Below are positions 8,791 to 16,296 of a stretch of DNA of 64,000 nucleotides, piece after piece (within the stretch, counting starts at the first letter, position 1; every line of letters starts with the position of its first letter). The position numbers and the translations under genes were made by a program. The notes under the pieces were generated by a model. The model saw only the letters and a list, made by a program, of their open reading frames with translations, had not been told where the DNA came from and did not search any database. Origin of the DNA: CAWJNF01 sp963844235 (lineage in GTDB: Bacteria > Actinomycetota > Thermoleophilia > Gaiellales > Gaiellaceae); assembly GCA_963844235.1 (NCBI GenBank), contig CAWJNF010000001.1, forward strand, positions 186,001 through 250,000, written 5' to 3'.

Positions 8791-9959
8791 GTGACGATCC
8801 CGTCCTCATCGCCGTCGGTCGCCTCGAGCGCCTCGTTGAGAGCGGACATGGGCTGGTCGCCCGGCCGCAGAAGGACCCGGCGCCACCGCTCGCTGCCCGG
8901 AAGCATTCCTGCGGCGAGCGCCGGCATGAGACCTGCTCGCACGACCGACGACTTGCCGCTTCCGGAGGGCCCGACAACGCCGAGCAGCGGCGAGCCGACG
9001 AGCCGGGCGACGAGCTCGGCGACGAGTCGCTCGCGACCGAAGAACACGTGTGCGTCGTCCATCTCGAAGCTCGCGAGGCCCTTGAACGGGCACAGCACGT
9101 GATCCAGCTCGTCGCCTCCCGGCGCGTACAAGCTCGCCCGCTCCTCCACGCGCTGGAGGTCGATGACGTTGCTCTCGAGAGCGAGGGCCGCCGTGAGCAG
9201 GTCGCTGTGGCCCATCGCGGCGCGATCCGCCGCCTCGGCGAGCCGGCGGCTGGCCTCGCCGCGTGCCCATTCGCTCACGACCTCGTGGACGCGGGCGGGA
9301 ATGCCTCCGGTCGTCGCGAGCACGGTGTCGACGGACAGCTCCGCGGTCGACCCGCCGAGGTACAGGGCGGCGATCTGGGTCACCGCTTCCCGATCGAACG
9401 GCAAGAGCTCGCGGACGTCGACGCTGGACATCTGGCCCAGGAGCCCGGCGAGCGCGGGAGAGTCAGCGCCTGGACGGTACGTGCCAAGCACGAGCAGCGA
9501 TCGGCCGTTCGTCGGGGGGACGAACGCGGCGAGCTGGTCGATCACCGATGGGTGGGCCGCGTCGAGGTCGTCGAGCACGAGCAACGTCTCCTCCGTCACG
9601 TCGGCGAGTCGCGCCACAGCGTCGCTTGACGGCGCCGACGGACCGGCGAAGCCCACGTACCGCACCGTCGCGCCCTGCGCGTGTACCTCGGCCGCGAGCT
9701 CAGCGGCGACGCGTGTCTTCCCCATCCCGCGGGCGCCGGCGAGCAGGACGAGCGTCGCGCTGCCCGAGCGCGCCAGCCTCCAGGCGTCACGTAGCCAGGC
9801 GAGCTCCTCCTCGCGGTCGGTCAGGGGGGTCAGCGCGTCGAGCTCGGCCGGCAGCTCCGCTCGCGTGCGGCGACGCATCGCCGTCGAGGCGGCCGCGGTG
9901 AGCTCGGCGCAGGTCCCGTAGCGCTCGTCCGGCCGTTTCGCTAGCGCCCGCGCAACCAC
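8667..9959 (-). CDS. kinase-nSTAND-WD40 copy 2, segment 2: extra AAA-type ATPase plus nSTAND P-loop
   Basis: Starts inside the end of the kinase (ARALAKRPDERYG). It then shows a first P-loop ATPase (AGARGMGKTRVAAEL, Walker B LLVLDDLDAAH, a YRPGADSPA sensor-like region) that has no counterpart in copy 1. The nSTAND entry motif CPFKGLASFEMDDAHVFFGR and a second Walker A GPSGSGKSS follow. The protein therefore has two consecutive nucleotide-binding modules. An extra base near 8795 breaks the frame just before the Walker B strand. Confidence 0.65.
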   Translation of the reverse strand: MVARALAKRPDERYGTCAELTAAASTAMRRRTRAELPAELDALTPLTDREEELAWLRDAWRLARSGSATLVLLAGARGMGKTRVAAELAAEVHAQGATVRYVGFAGPSAPSSDAVARLADVTEETLLVLDDLDAAHPSVIDQLAAFVPPTNGRSLLVLGTYRPGADSPALAGLLGQMSSVDVRELLPFDREAVTQIAALYLGGSTAELSVDTVLATTGGIPARVHEVVSEWARGEASRRLAEAADRAAMGHSDLLTAALALESNVIDLQRVEERASLYAPGGDELDHVLCPFKGLASFEMDDAHVFFGRERLVAELVARLVGSPLLGVVGPSGSGKSSVVRAGLMPALAAGMLPGSERWRRVLLRPGDQPMSALNEALEATDGDEDGIVTCSSSWISSRRRSRPAGTTRSVQPSSARSRLPPATLTAGSR

Positions 9960-10764
9960 CGCGTCGAGCGCCGTCGGGAGCTCGGGACGGCCGCTCCGAC
10001 ACGGAGGGCGGGTCTTCCTGGATGTGTGCCCACAACACGGCGAGCTGCGAGTCGTGCGGGTACGGCGTCATGCCGGTCAGGCATTCGAGGAGTACGGCAC
10101 CGAGGGCGTAGATGTCGGCGGGCGGCCCGCCGCCGTCGCCCTGGATCAGCTCGGGCGCCACGTAGTCGACCGTGCCCAGGAAGTGGCCGGTGCCGGTGAG
10201 GCTCGCCGCGCCGGCGAGCCTGCTCAAGCCGAAGTCCGTCAGGTACGCATGCCCCCCTTCCGCGACGAGGATGTTCGAGGGCTTGACGTCGCGGTGCAGG
10301 AGCCCGCCGCGGTGGGCGGCGTCGAGCGCTTCCCCGGCCTGTGCGACCAGCTCGATGGCGTGGGCCGGGTCGAGCGCGCCGCCCCGCTCCAGCAGGGCGC
10401 CGAGGTCGGAACCCTCGACGTAGCGCATCGCGATGAAGAGGGAGCTGCCCGCCTCGCCGGCCTCGAAGATCGGCACGACGTTCGGGTGGTCGAGCGAGGC
10501 AGCGAGTCTCGATTCGCGGAGGAAACGGTCACGGAACCGCTCGTCGCCGGCGAGCTCCGGCGCGAGAACCTTGAGCGCCACCCGACGCCCGAGCCGCAGA
10601 TCCTCGGCGCGGTACACGACGCCCATGCCGCCGCGGCCGACCCGGGACTCGACCCGGTAGCCGGCCAGCTCCTCGCCGAGAAGCGCGTCCGTGCCGGCCG
10701 TGCGCGACACGACGTCAGCGTAGGGCGCAGGGGAGCCCACAGCAAGATACTCGAGTCCGACCAT
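9787..10764 (-). CDS. kinase-nSTAND-WD40 copy 2, segment 1: Ser/Thr protein kinase
   Basis: Complete Hanks-type kinase: glycine loop VGRGGMGVVYRAED, lysine in RVALKVLAPEL, catalytic loop HRDVKPSN, DFGLSRL, and activation segment LGTVDYVAPEL, followed by PADIYALGAVLLECL. The catalytic lysine, aspartates and HRD are all present. The frame breaks near 9992 after VSERPS, where an extra C shifts it; the rest of this open frame is not real. The start at 10764 lies in a 95-base gap to the terminator hairpin of the next gene. The kinase probably phosphorylates neighbours such as the BTAD regulators, by analogy with AfsK/AfsR; no direct evidence is visible. Confidence 0.7.
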   Translation of the reverse strand: MVGLEYLAVGSPAPYADVVSRTAGTDALLGEELAGYRVESRVGRGGMGVVYRAEDLRLGRRVALKVLAPELAGDERFRDRFLRESRLAASLDHPNVVPIFEAGEAGSSLFIAMRYVEGSDLGALLERGGALDPAHAIELVAQAGEALDAAHRGGLLHRDVKPSNILVAEGGHAYLTDFGLSRLAGAASLTGTGHFLGTVDYVAPELIQGDGGGPPADIYALGAVLLECLTGMTPYPHDSQLAVLWAHIQEDPPSVSERPSRAPDGARRGGCAGASETAGRALRDLRRAHRGRLDGDASPHASGAAGRARRADPPDRPRGGARLAT

Positions 10765-10806
10765 GTCGCCAGAGCAGGTCTTGGATCTGGCTGGCTCTGC
10801 GGAATG

Positions 10807-10838
10807 GCGGAGGGGCGGGATTGCTCCCGCCCCTCCGC
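10807..10838 (-). terminator. perfect 14-bp hairpin, transcription terminator
   Basis: The arms GCGGAGGGGCGGGA and TCCCGCCCCTCCGC pair perfectly around a TTGC loop. The hairpin lies 21 bases past the stop of the minus-strand gene at 10860 and upstream of the kinase start at 10764. There is no clear T-tract, as is common in actinobacteria. Confidence 0.6.
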
Positions 10839-10859
10839 ATCGCCGGATGGGATGTCTGG

Positions 10860-11490
10860 TCAGGCGCCCTGGAGCGTGCCGCGCCGGCGGCTCATCCCGA
10901 GGGCGGCCGCAGCGAGCGCGAGCGCGGCGGCGAGGCCGATGCCGATGCCCACCGCGGTCTCCGGCCAGGCCATGTCGGTACCATCGCCCGTCGTGGTCGC
11001 CACGGGCTGGCCGACCGGCACTCGACCACCGCGATTCGCGAACGACACCAGCGGCTCTGCCGGCCGAACGACTGCGTCCGGTGCCGTGCGCGGAGCGTCG
11101 ATCGAGAACGTCGGCAGGTTCGTCGCCGGGCCGGTGCGCGGGCCGTCGACCGAGTGCTGCGGGAGCTCACTGGGCCGGTAGAGGCCCTTCCAGCCCTCCG
11201 CCTCCACGACAGCGGCGCTCGGCCGGCTGATGATGGTCGGCCGGACGGCGCGGTCATCGGGGCGGGTGGCCCCGTCGACGACGATCGTGCCGGGCCGTAC
11301 CGCGCGGTCGTCGGGCAGCGTGAGCTCGACGCCGGCGTGGGCCCCGAACGACGGGCACGTCGGTGCACACGGCATGTTGGCCGGATCGAGACTGGCCAGC
11401 GCGGACGGCGCGAGCGCGCAGCACGGCGACGGCGAGGCCGAGCCCGATTCGCCGGATACGCCTCATGTGGATGCGGTGCGAAGACGACAT
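10860..11490 (-). CDS. secreted single-span membrane protein, paralog A (one frame shift)
   Basis: Starts at ATG 11490 behind a strong Shine-Dalgarno (AAGGGAGGAG). An N-terminal signal peptide (IRRIGLGLAVAVL...) is followed by a single-base insertion near 11422. Reading across it gives LALAPSALASLDPAN and then a frame open to 10860. The extracytoplasmic part is proline and aspartate rich with repeated DDRAVRP. The C-terminus is one membrane helix (about 25 residues of A/L/G) ending in MSRRRGTLQGA. It is a paralog of the gene at 11821-12351, which shares the leader, the DDRA-type segments and the SRRRGTL-GA tail. There is no sortase LPXTG motif. Function unknown; it is probably anchored in the cytoplasmic membrane. 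Confidence 0.6.
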
Positions 11491-11542
11491 TGCTCCTCCC
11501 TTGTCTCTTGCTTTTGCCTACCGGTGGAGCATCGACCGGGCC

Positions 11543-11581
11543 GCTGGCCCGGCTCTGGGAGGCCGCTGGCGAGGCGCTGAG
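11543..11581. promoter_or_regulatory. SARP/BTAD-type operator, four 11-bp-spaced direct repeats (block A)
   Basis: Repeats begin at 11543, 11554, 11565 and 11576: GCTGGCccggc, TCTGGGaggcc, GCTGGCgaggc, GCTGAGtgttc. The exact 11-bp period matches the direct-repeat operators bound by SARP/BTAD regulators. The block is 53 bases upstream of the membrane protein start at 11490. It lies in the 330-base gap 11491-11820, which otherwise holds only the terminator of the next gene and no credible coding sequence. Confidence 0.55.
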
Positions 11582-11765
11582 TGTTCTTCGCCCGACGGAG
11601 GGAGCGCTCGCCGCTACCGGCGTCGAGAGGCGTCAGGAGCTGCAGGCAGGCGCGTACGGACGCCTGGGCACGAACGCCCCGACCACTCCGCCGGCGGCTG
11701 GCCGTGCCGGACCCGAGGGCCTGCCACCAGGCCAGTGTCTGCGTCCGTAGGAAAGGCACTGAAAC

Positions 11766-11798
11766 ACCCGGGCGGGCTCGAAGGGCCCGCCCGGGTGA
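11766..11798 (-). terminator. strong GC hairpin, terminator of paralog B
   Basis: The arms CACCCGGGCGGGC and GCCCGCCCGGGTG pair perfectly around a short loop (TCGAAGG). The hairpin sits 22 bases past the stop codon of the minus-strand gene ending at 11821. Confidence 0.65.
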
Positions 11799-11820
11799 GG
11801 CGTGGGGGAGAAACCCCTGG

Positions 11821-12351
11821 CTAGGCGCCGGAGAGAGTACCGCGGCGCCGCGAGAGCAGAAGCAGTCCGCCGAGGAGCATCGCGCAGAGGACGCCGAGCA
11901 CGATGCCTACGCCCGCGTCGCTCCAGTCGAAGCCCGTCCCGGAGACCGGCTCGGCTCCGGCGACGACCGGCTTGTTGTCCGCGGGGGCGGGCCGGCTGAT
12001 GAGGCCGTCCCCTGTGGCGATGACATCAGCGGCGGTTGCGCCGACGCCGTGCGTCGCGCGGTCGTCCGGGCGGACGGGCGCGCTCTCGGCGACGATGCCG
12101 GCGGCCGGGAGCTGGTACAGCGCGCCATACGTGTCGGTCGCGATGAGACCGGCGTCCGAGGCGGTCGCTCCGACGTCACGGGTGTAGTAGCCCACGTCCC
12201 CCGGAAGGACGGCCGCCGCGGCGCCCTCCTGGGTCGTGCCGTAGTGGCGGTCGGGGATCATGGCGGAAGCGCCCGGCGCGAGCATGGCGCAGCATGCGAG
12301 CACGAGCGCACCGAGCGAAAGGCACCTGCGGTAGCTCCAGAACATAGACAT
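11821..12351 (-). CDS. secreted single-span membrane protein, paralog B, 176 aa
   Basis: ATG 12351 is preceded by AAGGGAGGAG, identical to the leader of paralog A. Residues 1-30 form a signal peptide (SLGALVLACCAMLAPGASA). The exposed part has repeated aspartate-containing motifs (GATASDAGLIATDTYG, RPDDRATHGVGATAADV). A C-terminal helix VGIVLGVLCAMLLGGLLLL ends in SRRRGTLSGA. The helix plus arginine tail predicts an extracytoplasmic N-terminal domain and cytoplasmic C-terminus. Small proteins with this kind of tail recur in Thermoleophilia, but I know of no assigned function. It is divergent from the BTAD regulator gene and shares operator block B with it. Confidence 0.7.
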   Translation of the reverse strand: MSMFWSYRRCLSLGALVLACCAMLAPGASAMIPDRHYGTTQEGAAAAVLPGDVGYYTRDVGATASDAGLIATDTYGALYQLPAAGIVAESAPVRPDDRATHGVGATAADVIATGDGLISRPAPADNKPVVAGAEPVSGTGFDWSDAGVGIVLGVLCAMLLGGLLLLSRRRGTLSGA

Positions 12352-12364
12352 CGTCGCTCCTCCC

Positions 12365-14152
12365 TTGAGCCTTGTTCGTTCTCCGTACGAGGTGCAGCTT
12401 CGTGCCGGCCGCTTGACGTCGGCTGGGCGCCCGCTGGGACGCTGCTGGAACGAGCAGTCCCCGAGTGCTACCGTCCTGCCCACGGAACCCCGTGAACGCC
12501 TGGAGTTCGGGATCCTCGGCCCGCTCGAGGCGCGGATGGGCGGCGAGTCGATTCCGCTCGGCGGCGCGCGGCAGCGCGCCGTTCTGGCCGTCCTGCTCAC
12601 GCACGCCGGCGAGGTCGTCTCCGGCGACCGGCTGATCGACGAGCTCTGGGGCGACGATCCGCCCGAGACGGCGGCGAACGTTCTGCAGGGCTACGTCTCC
12701 CACCTTCGCAAGGCGCTCGGCCGCGACGCGATCGCGACGCGCGATCCGGGCTACGTCGTCGAGGTGGAGCCAGGCCAGCTCGATCTGCATCGGTTCGAGG
12801 CGCTCGTCGAGGAGGGCCGCCGCGCGTTCGCCGGCGGTGATCCGGAGCGCGCCGCCACCCTCCTGCGGGAAGGGCTCGCGCTGTGGCGGGGAGCCGCGCT
12901 TGCCGACTTCGCCTACGAGCCGTTCGCCCAGGCCGAGATCGCCCGCCTCGAGGAGCTCCGGCTCGTGGCCCTCGAGCGGCGCATCGAAGCCGACCTCGCG
13001 CTGGGCCGCAACGCGGAGGTCGCCGGGGAGCTCGAGGCGCTGATCGTGAAGCATCCGCTGCGGGAGCGGCTCCGTGCGCACCGCATGCTGGCGCTCTACC
13101 GAGCGGGGCGCCAGGCCGAAGCGCTCGAGGAATACCAGGCTGCCCGCGCTGCGCTCGTCGACGGCCTCGGCATCGACCCGAGCCCGACCCTGCAGGAGCT
13201 CGAGCGGGCGATCCTCAAGCAGGACCCCGCGCTCGCGGTCGAGGCTCCCGGAGCGGCGCCTGCCGTCCGGCCGGAAGCAACAGCGGGGAACGAGGCGCCT
13301 ACGGCCGAGCGGGCGATTCTCGTCGTGCCCGAAACCGACGCCGCTTTCGACTCCCTGCTCGCCCTCGCCGCGCCGCTCGCTCGGCGACCGCCACGCGAGG
13401 TGATCCTCGCCCGCCTGGTCGAATCGGCAGACGAGCTCGAGGACGCGACGAGGCTCGTCCAGGAGCGGCGCGACGAGCTGCTCGAGCGGCGCATCCCGGC
13501 GCGGGCGGCGGCGTTCACGTCGGGCGATCGCGGAGCTGACGTCGTGCTCCTTGCCGCCGAGCAGCCCACCGACCTCGTCCTGCTCGACGCGCCACCCGAG
13601 CTTCTCGCCGACGGCACTGTCGGCGGTGAGCTTGCCGCGATCCTCGCGGAGGCGCCGTGCGACGTCGGGCTCCTGGTCACCCGCGGGCCCTTCGTCTTCG
13701 AGACCGGCAAGCCCGTGATGGTGCCCTTCGGCGGCGCCGAGCACGACTGGTCGGCGATCGAGATCGCCGCCTGGATCTCGCGCTCGCTCGACACGTCGCT
13801 GCGTCTCCTCGGCACGACCGGCGATCCCGCTGCGGGCCGCCGCGATGCGAGCCGGCTCCTCGCCCGTGCATCGCTGATGGTTCAGCAGGTCGTGGGAGTT
13901 GCCACCGACCCGCTGCTGGTGCCGCCCGGGGATGCAGCCGTCATCGAAGCTTCGGCGAAGGCGTGCTTGCTCGTGGTGGGTCTGTCGGCGCGTTGGCGGC
14001 AGGAGGGGTTGGGGGCGGCGAGGCTCGCAGTCGCGCGCGACTCGCGCCCGCCGACACTGCTCGTGCGACGCGGGTTGCGCCCCGGTGGGATCGCGCCGCG
14101 GGAGAGCATGACCCGCTTCACGTGGACGCTGAGCGGCCCGGTCGGCGAGTAG
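12365..14152 (+). CDS. BTAD (SARP-family) transcriptional regulator with universal-stress-like C-terminus
   Basis: From LEFGILGPLEARMGG (codon 46 of the open frame) the protein shows an OmpR/PhoB-type winged helix (RDRLIDELWGD-like: GDRLIDELWGDDPPETAANVLQ, YVSHLRKALG). A bacterial transcriptional activation (BTAD) domain of TPR-like helices follows (about residues 135-285, ending YRAGRQAEALEEYQ and LGIDPSPTLQELE). The last ~290 residues form two universal-stress-like halves, matching the partial gene at 1-453. Coordinates are the full open frame from TTG 12365. True translation probably begins near 12482-12500, because operator block B and a TACCGT hexamer (12469-12474) lie inside the 5' end. 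The codon at the expected leaderless position is ACG (12482), not NTG. Likely the regulator of the three operator blocks nearby. Confidence 0.8.
   Translation: MSLVRSPYEVQLRAGRLTSAGRPLGRCWNEQSPSATVLPTEPRERLEFGILGPLEARMGGESIPLGGARQRAVLAVLLTHAGEVVSGDRLIDELWGDDPPETAANVLQGYVSHLRKALGRDAIATRDPGYVVEVEPGQLDLHRFEALVEEGRRAFAGGDPERAATLLREGLALWRGAALADFAYEPFAQAEIARLEELRLVALERRIEADLALGRNAEVAGELEALIVKHPLRERLRAHRMLALYRAGRQAEALEEYQAARAALVDGLGIDPSPTLQELERAILKQDPALAVEAPGAAPAVRPEATAGNEAPTAERAILVVPETDAAFDSLLALAAPLARRPPREVILARLVESADELEDATRLVQERRDELLERRIPARAAAFTSGDRGADVVLLAAEQPTDLVLLDAPPELLADGTVGGELAAILAEAPCDVGLLVTRGPFVFETGKPVMVPFGGAEHDWSAIEIAAWISRSLDTSLRLLGTTGDPAAGRRDASRLLARASLMVQQVVGVATDPLLVPPGDAAVIEASAKACLLVVGLSARWRQEGLGAARLAVARDSRPPTLLVRRGLRPGGIAPRESMTRFTWTLSGPVGE
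12411..12449. promoter_or_regulatory. SARP/BTAD-type operator, four 11-bp-spaced direct repeats (block B)
   Basis: Repeats begin at 12411, 12422, 12433 and 12444: GCTTGAcgtcg, GCTGGGcgccc, GCTGGGacgct, GCTGGAacgag. The spacing is exactly 11 bp throughout. The block lies between the divergent membrane protein (start 12351) and the BTAD regulator, so it could serve autoregulation of the regulator, the membrane protein, or both. Confidence 0.65.
12469..12474 (+). promoter_or_regulatory. -10 hexamer TACCGT of BTAD gene
   Basis: It fits the window-wide pattern of TANNNT followed by 6-9 bases and the start codon; here seven bases lead to an in-frame ACG at 12482. It lies 19 bases past the last SARP-type repeat. 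Confidence 0.35.
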
Positions 14153-14186
14153 GCGTGGCCGGCGGTCTGGCCGCGACCCGGCGTGC

Positions 14187-14363
14187 TCACGTGCCGGGGT
14201 AGCAACCGGAGAGCAGCCGGGCGAGAGGCTCGTCGTCCTCGAAGCGAGGCTCGCAGCCCGCGGCGCGGAAGGCGCCGATGACGTCGAGGTAGCGCTCGAT
14301 CTCACCGACGAGCGTCTCGACGTCCGCCTGCGGTGGCTCGTATGCGATGGTCGCCGGCTCCAT
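14187..14363 (-). CDS. small protein, 58 aa
   Basis: A short frame with a clear Shine-Dalgarno (AAGGGGG, 5 bases before ATG 14363). The product begins MEPATIAYEPPQADVETLVG, continues with an amphipathic helix EIERYLDVIGAFRAAGCEP, and ends LLSGCYPGT. It is acidic, with two cysteines and no signal peptide or membrane span. It is convergent with the BTAD gene (stop 14152) and has operator block C 45 bases upstream of its start, so it is probably part of the same regulon. I do not recognise the family. Confidence 0.55.
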   Translation of the reverse strand: MEPATIAYEPPQADVETLVGEIERYLDVIGAFRAAGCEPRFEDDEPLARLLSGCYPGT

Positions 14364-14407
14364 GGTTCCCCCTTTTTGAGTGCCTGCAGAGGAGGGTCGT
14401 CGAGGCC

Positions 14408-14446
14408 GCTTGAGCCGCGCTGGAAGCGGGCTGAGAGCCGGCTGCG
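14408..14446. promoter_or_regulatory. SARP/BTAD-type operator, four 11-bp-spaced direct repeats (block C)
   Basis: Repeats begin at 14408, 14419, 14430 and 14441: GCTTGAgccgc, GCTGGAagcgg, GCTGAGagccg, then GCTGCG. The first repeat has the same GCTTGA variant as block B, facing the minus-strand gene. It lies between the 58-residue gene (start 14363) and the glycosidase gene (start 14555). Confidence 0.65.
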
Positions 14447-14554
14447 TCTGCCGACTCGGCCCTGATTCCGGCGTGCCGGTCGCGGTAAAGAGTCTGCAAA
14501 GAAGAGGATTCCGGGGTTGTCACCCGTAGAGGCATCTGGTTTGGTGGTTTCGGG

Positions 14555-16271
14555 GTGAAGGGGAAGCCGAGAGCCGTCACCGGGGTCGTTGCGGCACTCG
14601 TTGCCTCCCTGGCGGCCGCGTTCTGCGGCCCTGCGGCAGCTGCGAGCGAGCTGATGCCGGGCGTGACGTACGAGCGGCTCGAGCGCATCGTGCGCGGGAA
14701 GGAGGTGCTCGTCCACGTCGTCACCGCGCCGAAGCCAGGTTCGCTCTATCGCCTCGTTCCGGTGCTCTCGAACGGGACGATCGCCGGCACCGAGACGGTG
14801 ACCCAGATGCAGGCTCGCCTGTCGCGCACCGCGACCAGCGTCGCCGTCAATGGCGACCTCTTCAGCTGGGAGTGGTCGTACCCCACCGGCATCTTCGTAC
14901 GCGACGGGGCGCTGCACGGTCGTCCGACGAGCAGCCGTTCCTCGCTCGGCATAGGGCTCGACGGGCTGCTGCGCATCGCGCAGATCAGCTTCTTCGGCAC
15001 CTGGAGCGTCGGTGAGGCGCCGCGAACGGCGCTCAACCAGCTGAACCGGCCGCTCGTTGGGTCGCAGGTCGGTCTCTTCACACCGGTCTGGGGCGCCGCG
15101 ACACCCAGGCGGCGTGGTGCGGTGGACGTCGTCGTCTCGGGGCTGCCGCCGACCCGCGTAAATGTCGACCTCGCCGCGACAGGTCATGGAGGTACGGCGC
15201 GGGGGAGGCACCTCGATTCCCGAGGGCGGGGCGGTTCTTCAGGCCACCGGCGGCCGCGCTGCGGGCCTCCAGGCGCTCGCGCTGCCGGGCGCGCCGCTCG
15301 TCGTGAAGCTCATCCTGAAGCCGTGGTGGGAGCAGGTCGCCGACGCGATCGGTGGAGGCCCGGCGCTCGTCCGCGAGGGGCGGATCGCGCTGCCAACGAG
15401 CGAGGGCTTCAGCTCGTACCTGCTTCTGAAGCGGCATCCGCGAACGGCCATTGGACAACGGGCCGACGGGCGGATCCTGCTCGTGGCCGTCGACGGGCGC
15501 AGCTCGCAAAGTGCCGGGATGACGATGCGCGAGCTCGCGGTCGAGCTGCGCGGGCTGAACGCCGTCACCGCCTACGCGCTCGACGGTGGCGGGAGCACGA
15601 CGCTCGCGTTCGACGGCGACGTTCTCAACGTGCCGTCCGACGGCTCGGAGCGATCGGTATCGGACGCGCTGATGGTCATGTACTTCGGGGCCTACGCCCC
15701 GATCCCGAGCACACAGGTCGTCTCGCCGAACGGCGACGGGGCGGCGGAAGACCAGCGCCTCGCCTACAAGCTCGTGCGGCCCTCGACCGTCGACGTGCGC
15801 CTGGTCGGTCCGGGAGGGGGCGTGCTCTGGCACGACGAGGGGCCCAGGGAGGCCGGCACGTTTCCGGTCGAGCCGGATCTCGCGGGCAGGCCCGAGGGCC
15901 GCTGGCGCTGGGTCGTGCGCGCGACCGACGAGGAAGGCAATGCGAGCGAAGCCGTGCGCACGTTCGCTCTCAACAACACCCTCGGCTTCCTCGATCTCTC
16001 CGCCGAGCGGGTCAAGCGCGGAGCGACGGTGGGCGTGTCGTTCACGCTCGCCCACAACGCGCGCCTGGCGGTCTCCGTGGAGAGTCAGGAAGGCACCGGC
16101 GCGCGCACGATCTTCGCCGGCTGGCACAAGCTGGGCGAGCTCGACCTGACCTGGAACGGTCGCACTGCCGGCGGGAAGGTCGCGAGGGCCGGTCGTTACA
16201 CGGTTCGCGTTCATGCCGAGAACCGCTTCGGCGAGGTCGAGCTCGTCGACTCGGTTCTCGTCAGGCGGTAG
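14555..16271 (+). CDS. secreted phosphodiester glycosidase (NAGPA) family protein with C-terminal FlgD-like Ig domain (one frame shift)
   Basis: GTG 14555 opens a signal peptide (VTGVVAALVASLAAAFCGPAAA). A phosphodiester glycosidase (NAGPA/DUF2233) domain spans about residues 60-390, with VAVNGDLF near its start and the conserved ALDGGGSTTLAF near its end. The C-terminal ~180 residues form an Ig-like FlgD-type domain (VSPNGDGAAED, LTWNGRTAGGKVARAGRYTVRV). One extra G near 15181 shifts the frame: before it the protein reads VNVDLAAT, after it VMEVRRGGGTS. The second half is open from 15162 to 16271. Likely acts outside the cell on phosphodiester-linked glycans; substrate unknown. Confidence 0.8.
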
Positions 16272-16296
16272 TGCTTCGTCTCGGAAGTTCCTTGAT

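Noticed and set aside
11463..11759. small open frames in the gap 11491-11820
   Set aside because: They overlap the operator repeats and lack ribosome sites; the gap is best explained by block A and the terminator.
10860..12351. sortase-anchored surface proteins
   Set aside because: The C-terminal helix and arginine tail resemble a sorting signal, but no LPXTG-like motif precedes the helix.
12176..15211. 1,011-codon open frame on the minus strand across the BTAD gene
   Set aside because: It is arginine-rich, lacks domain motifs and is the antisense of clear genes; long antisense frames are expected at this GC content.
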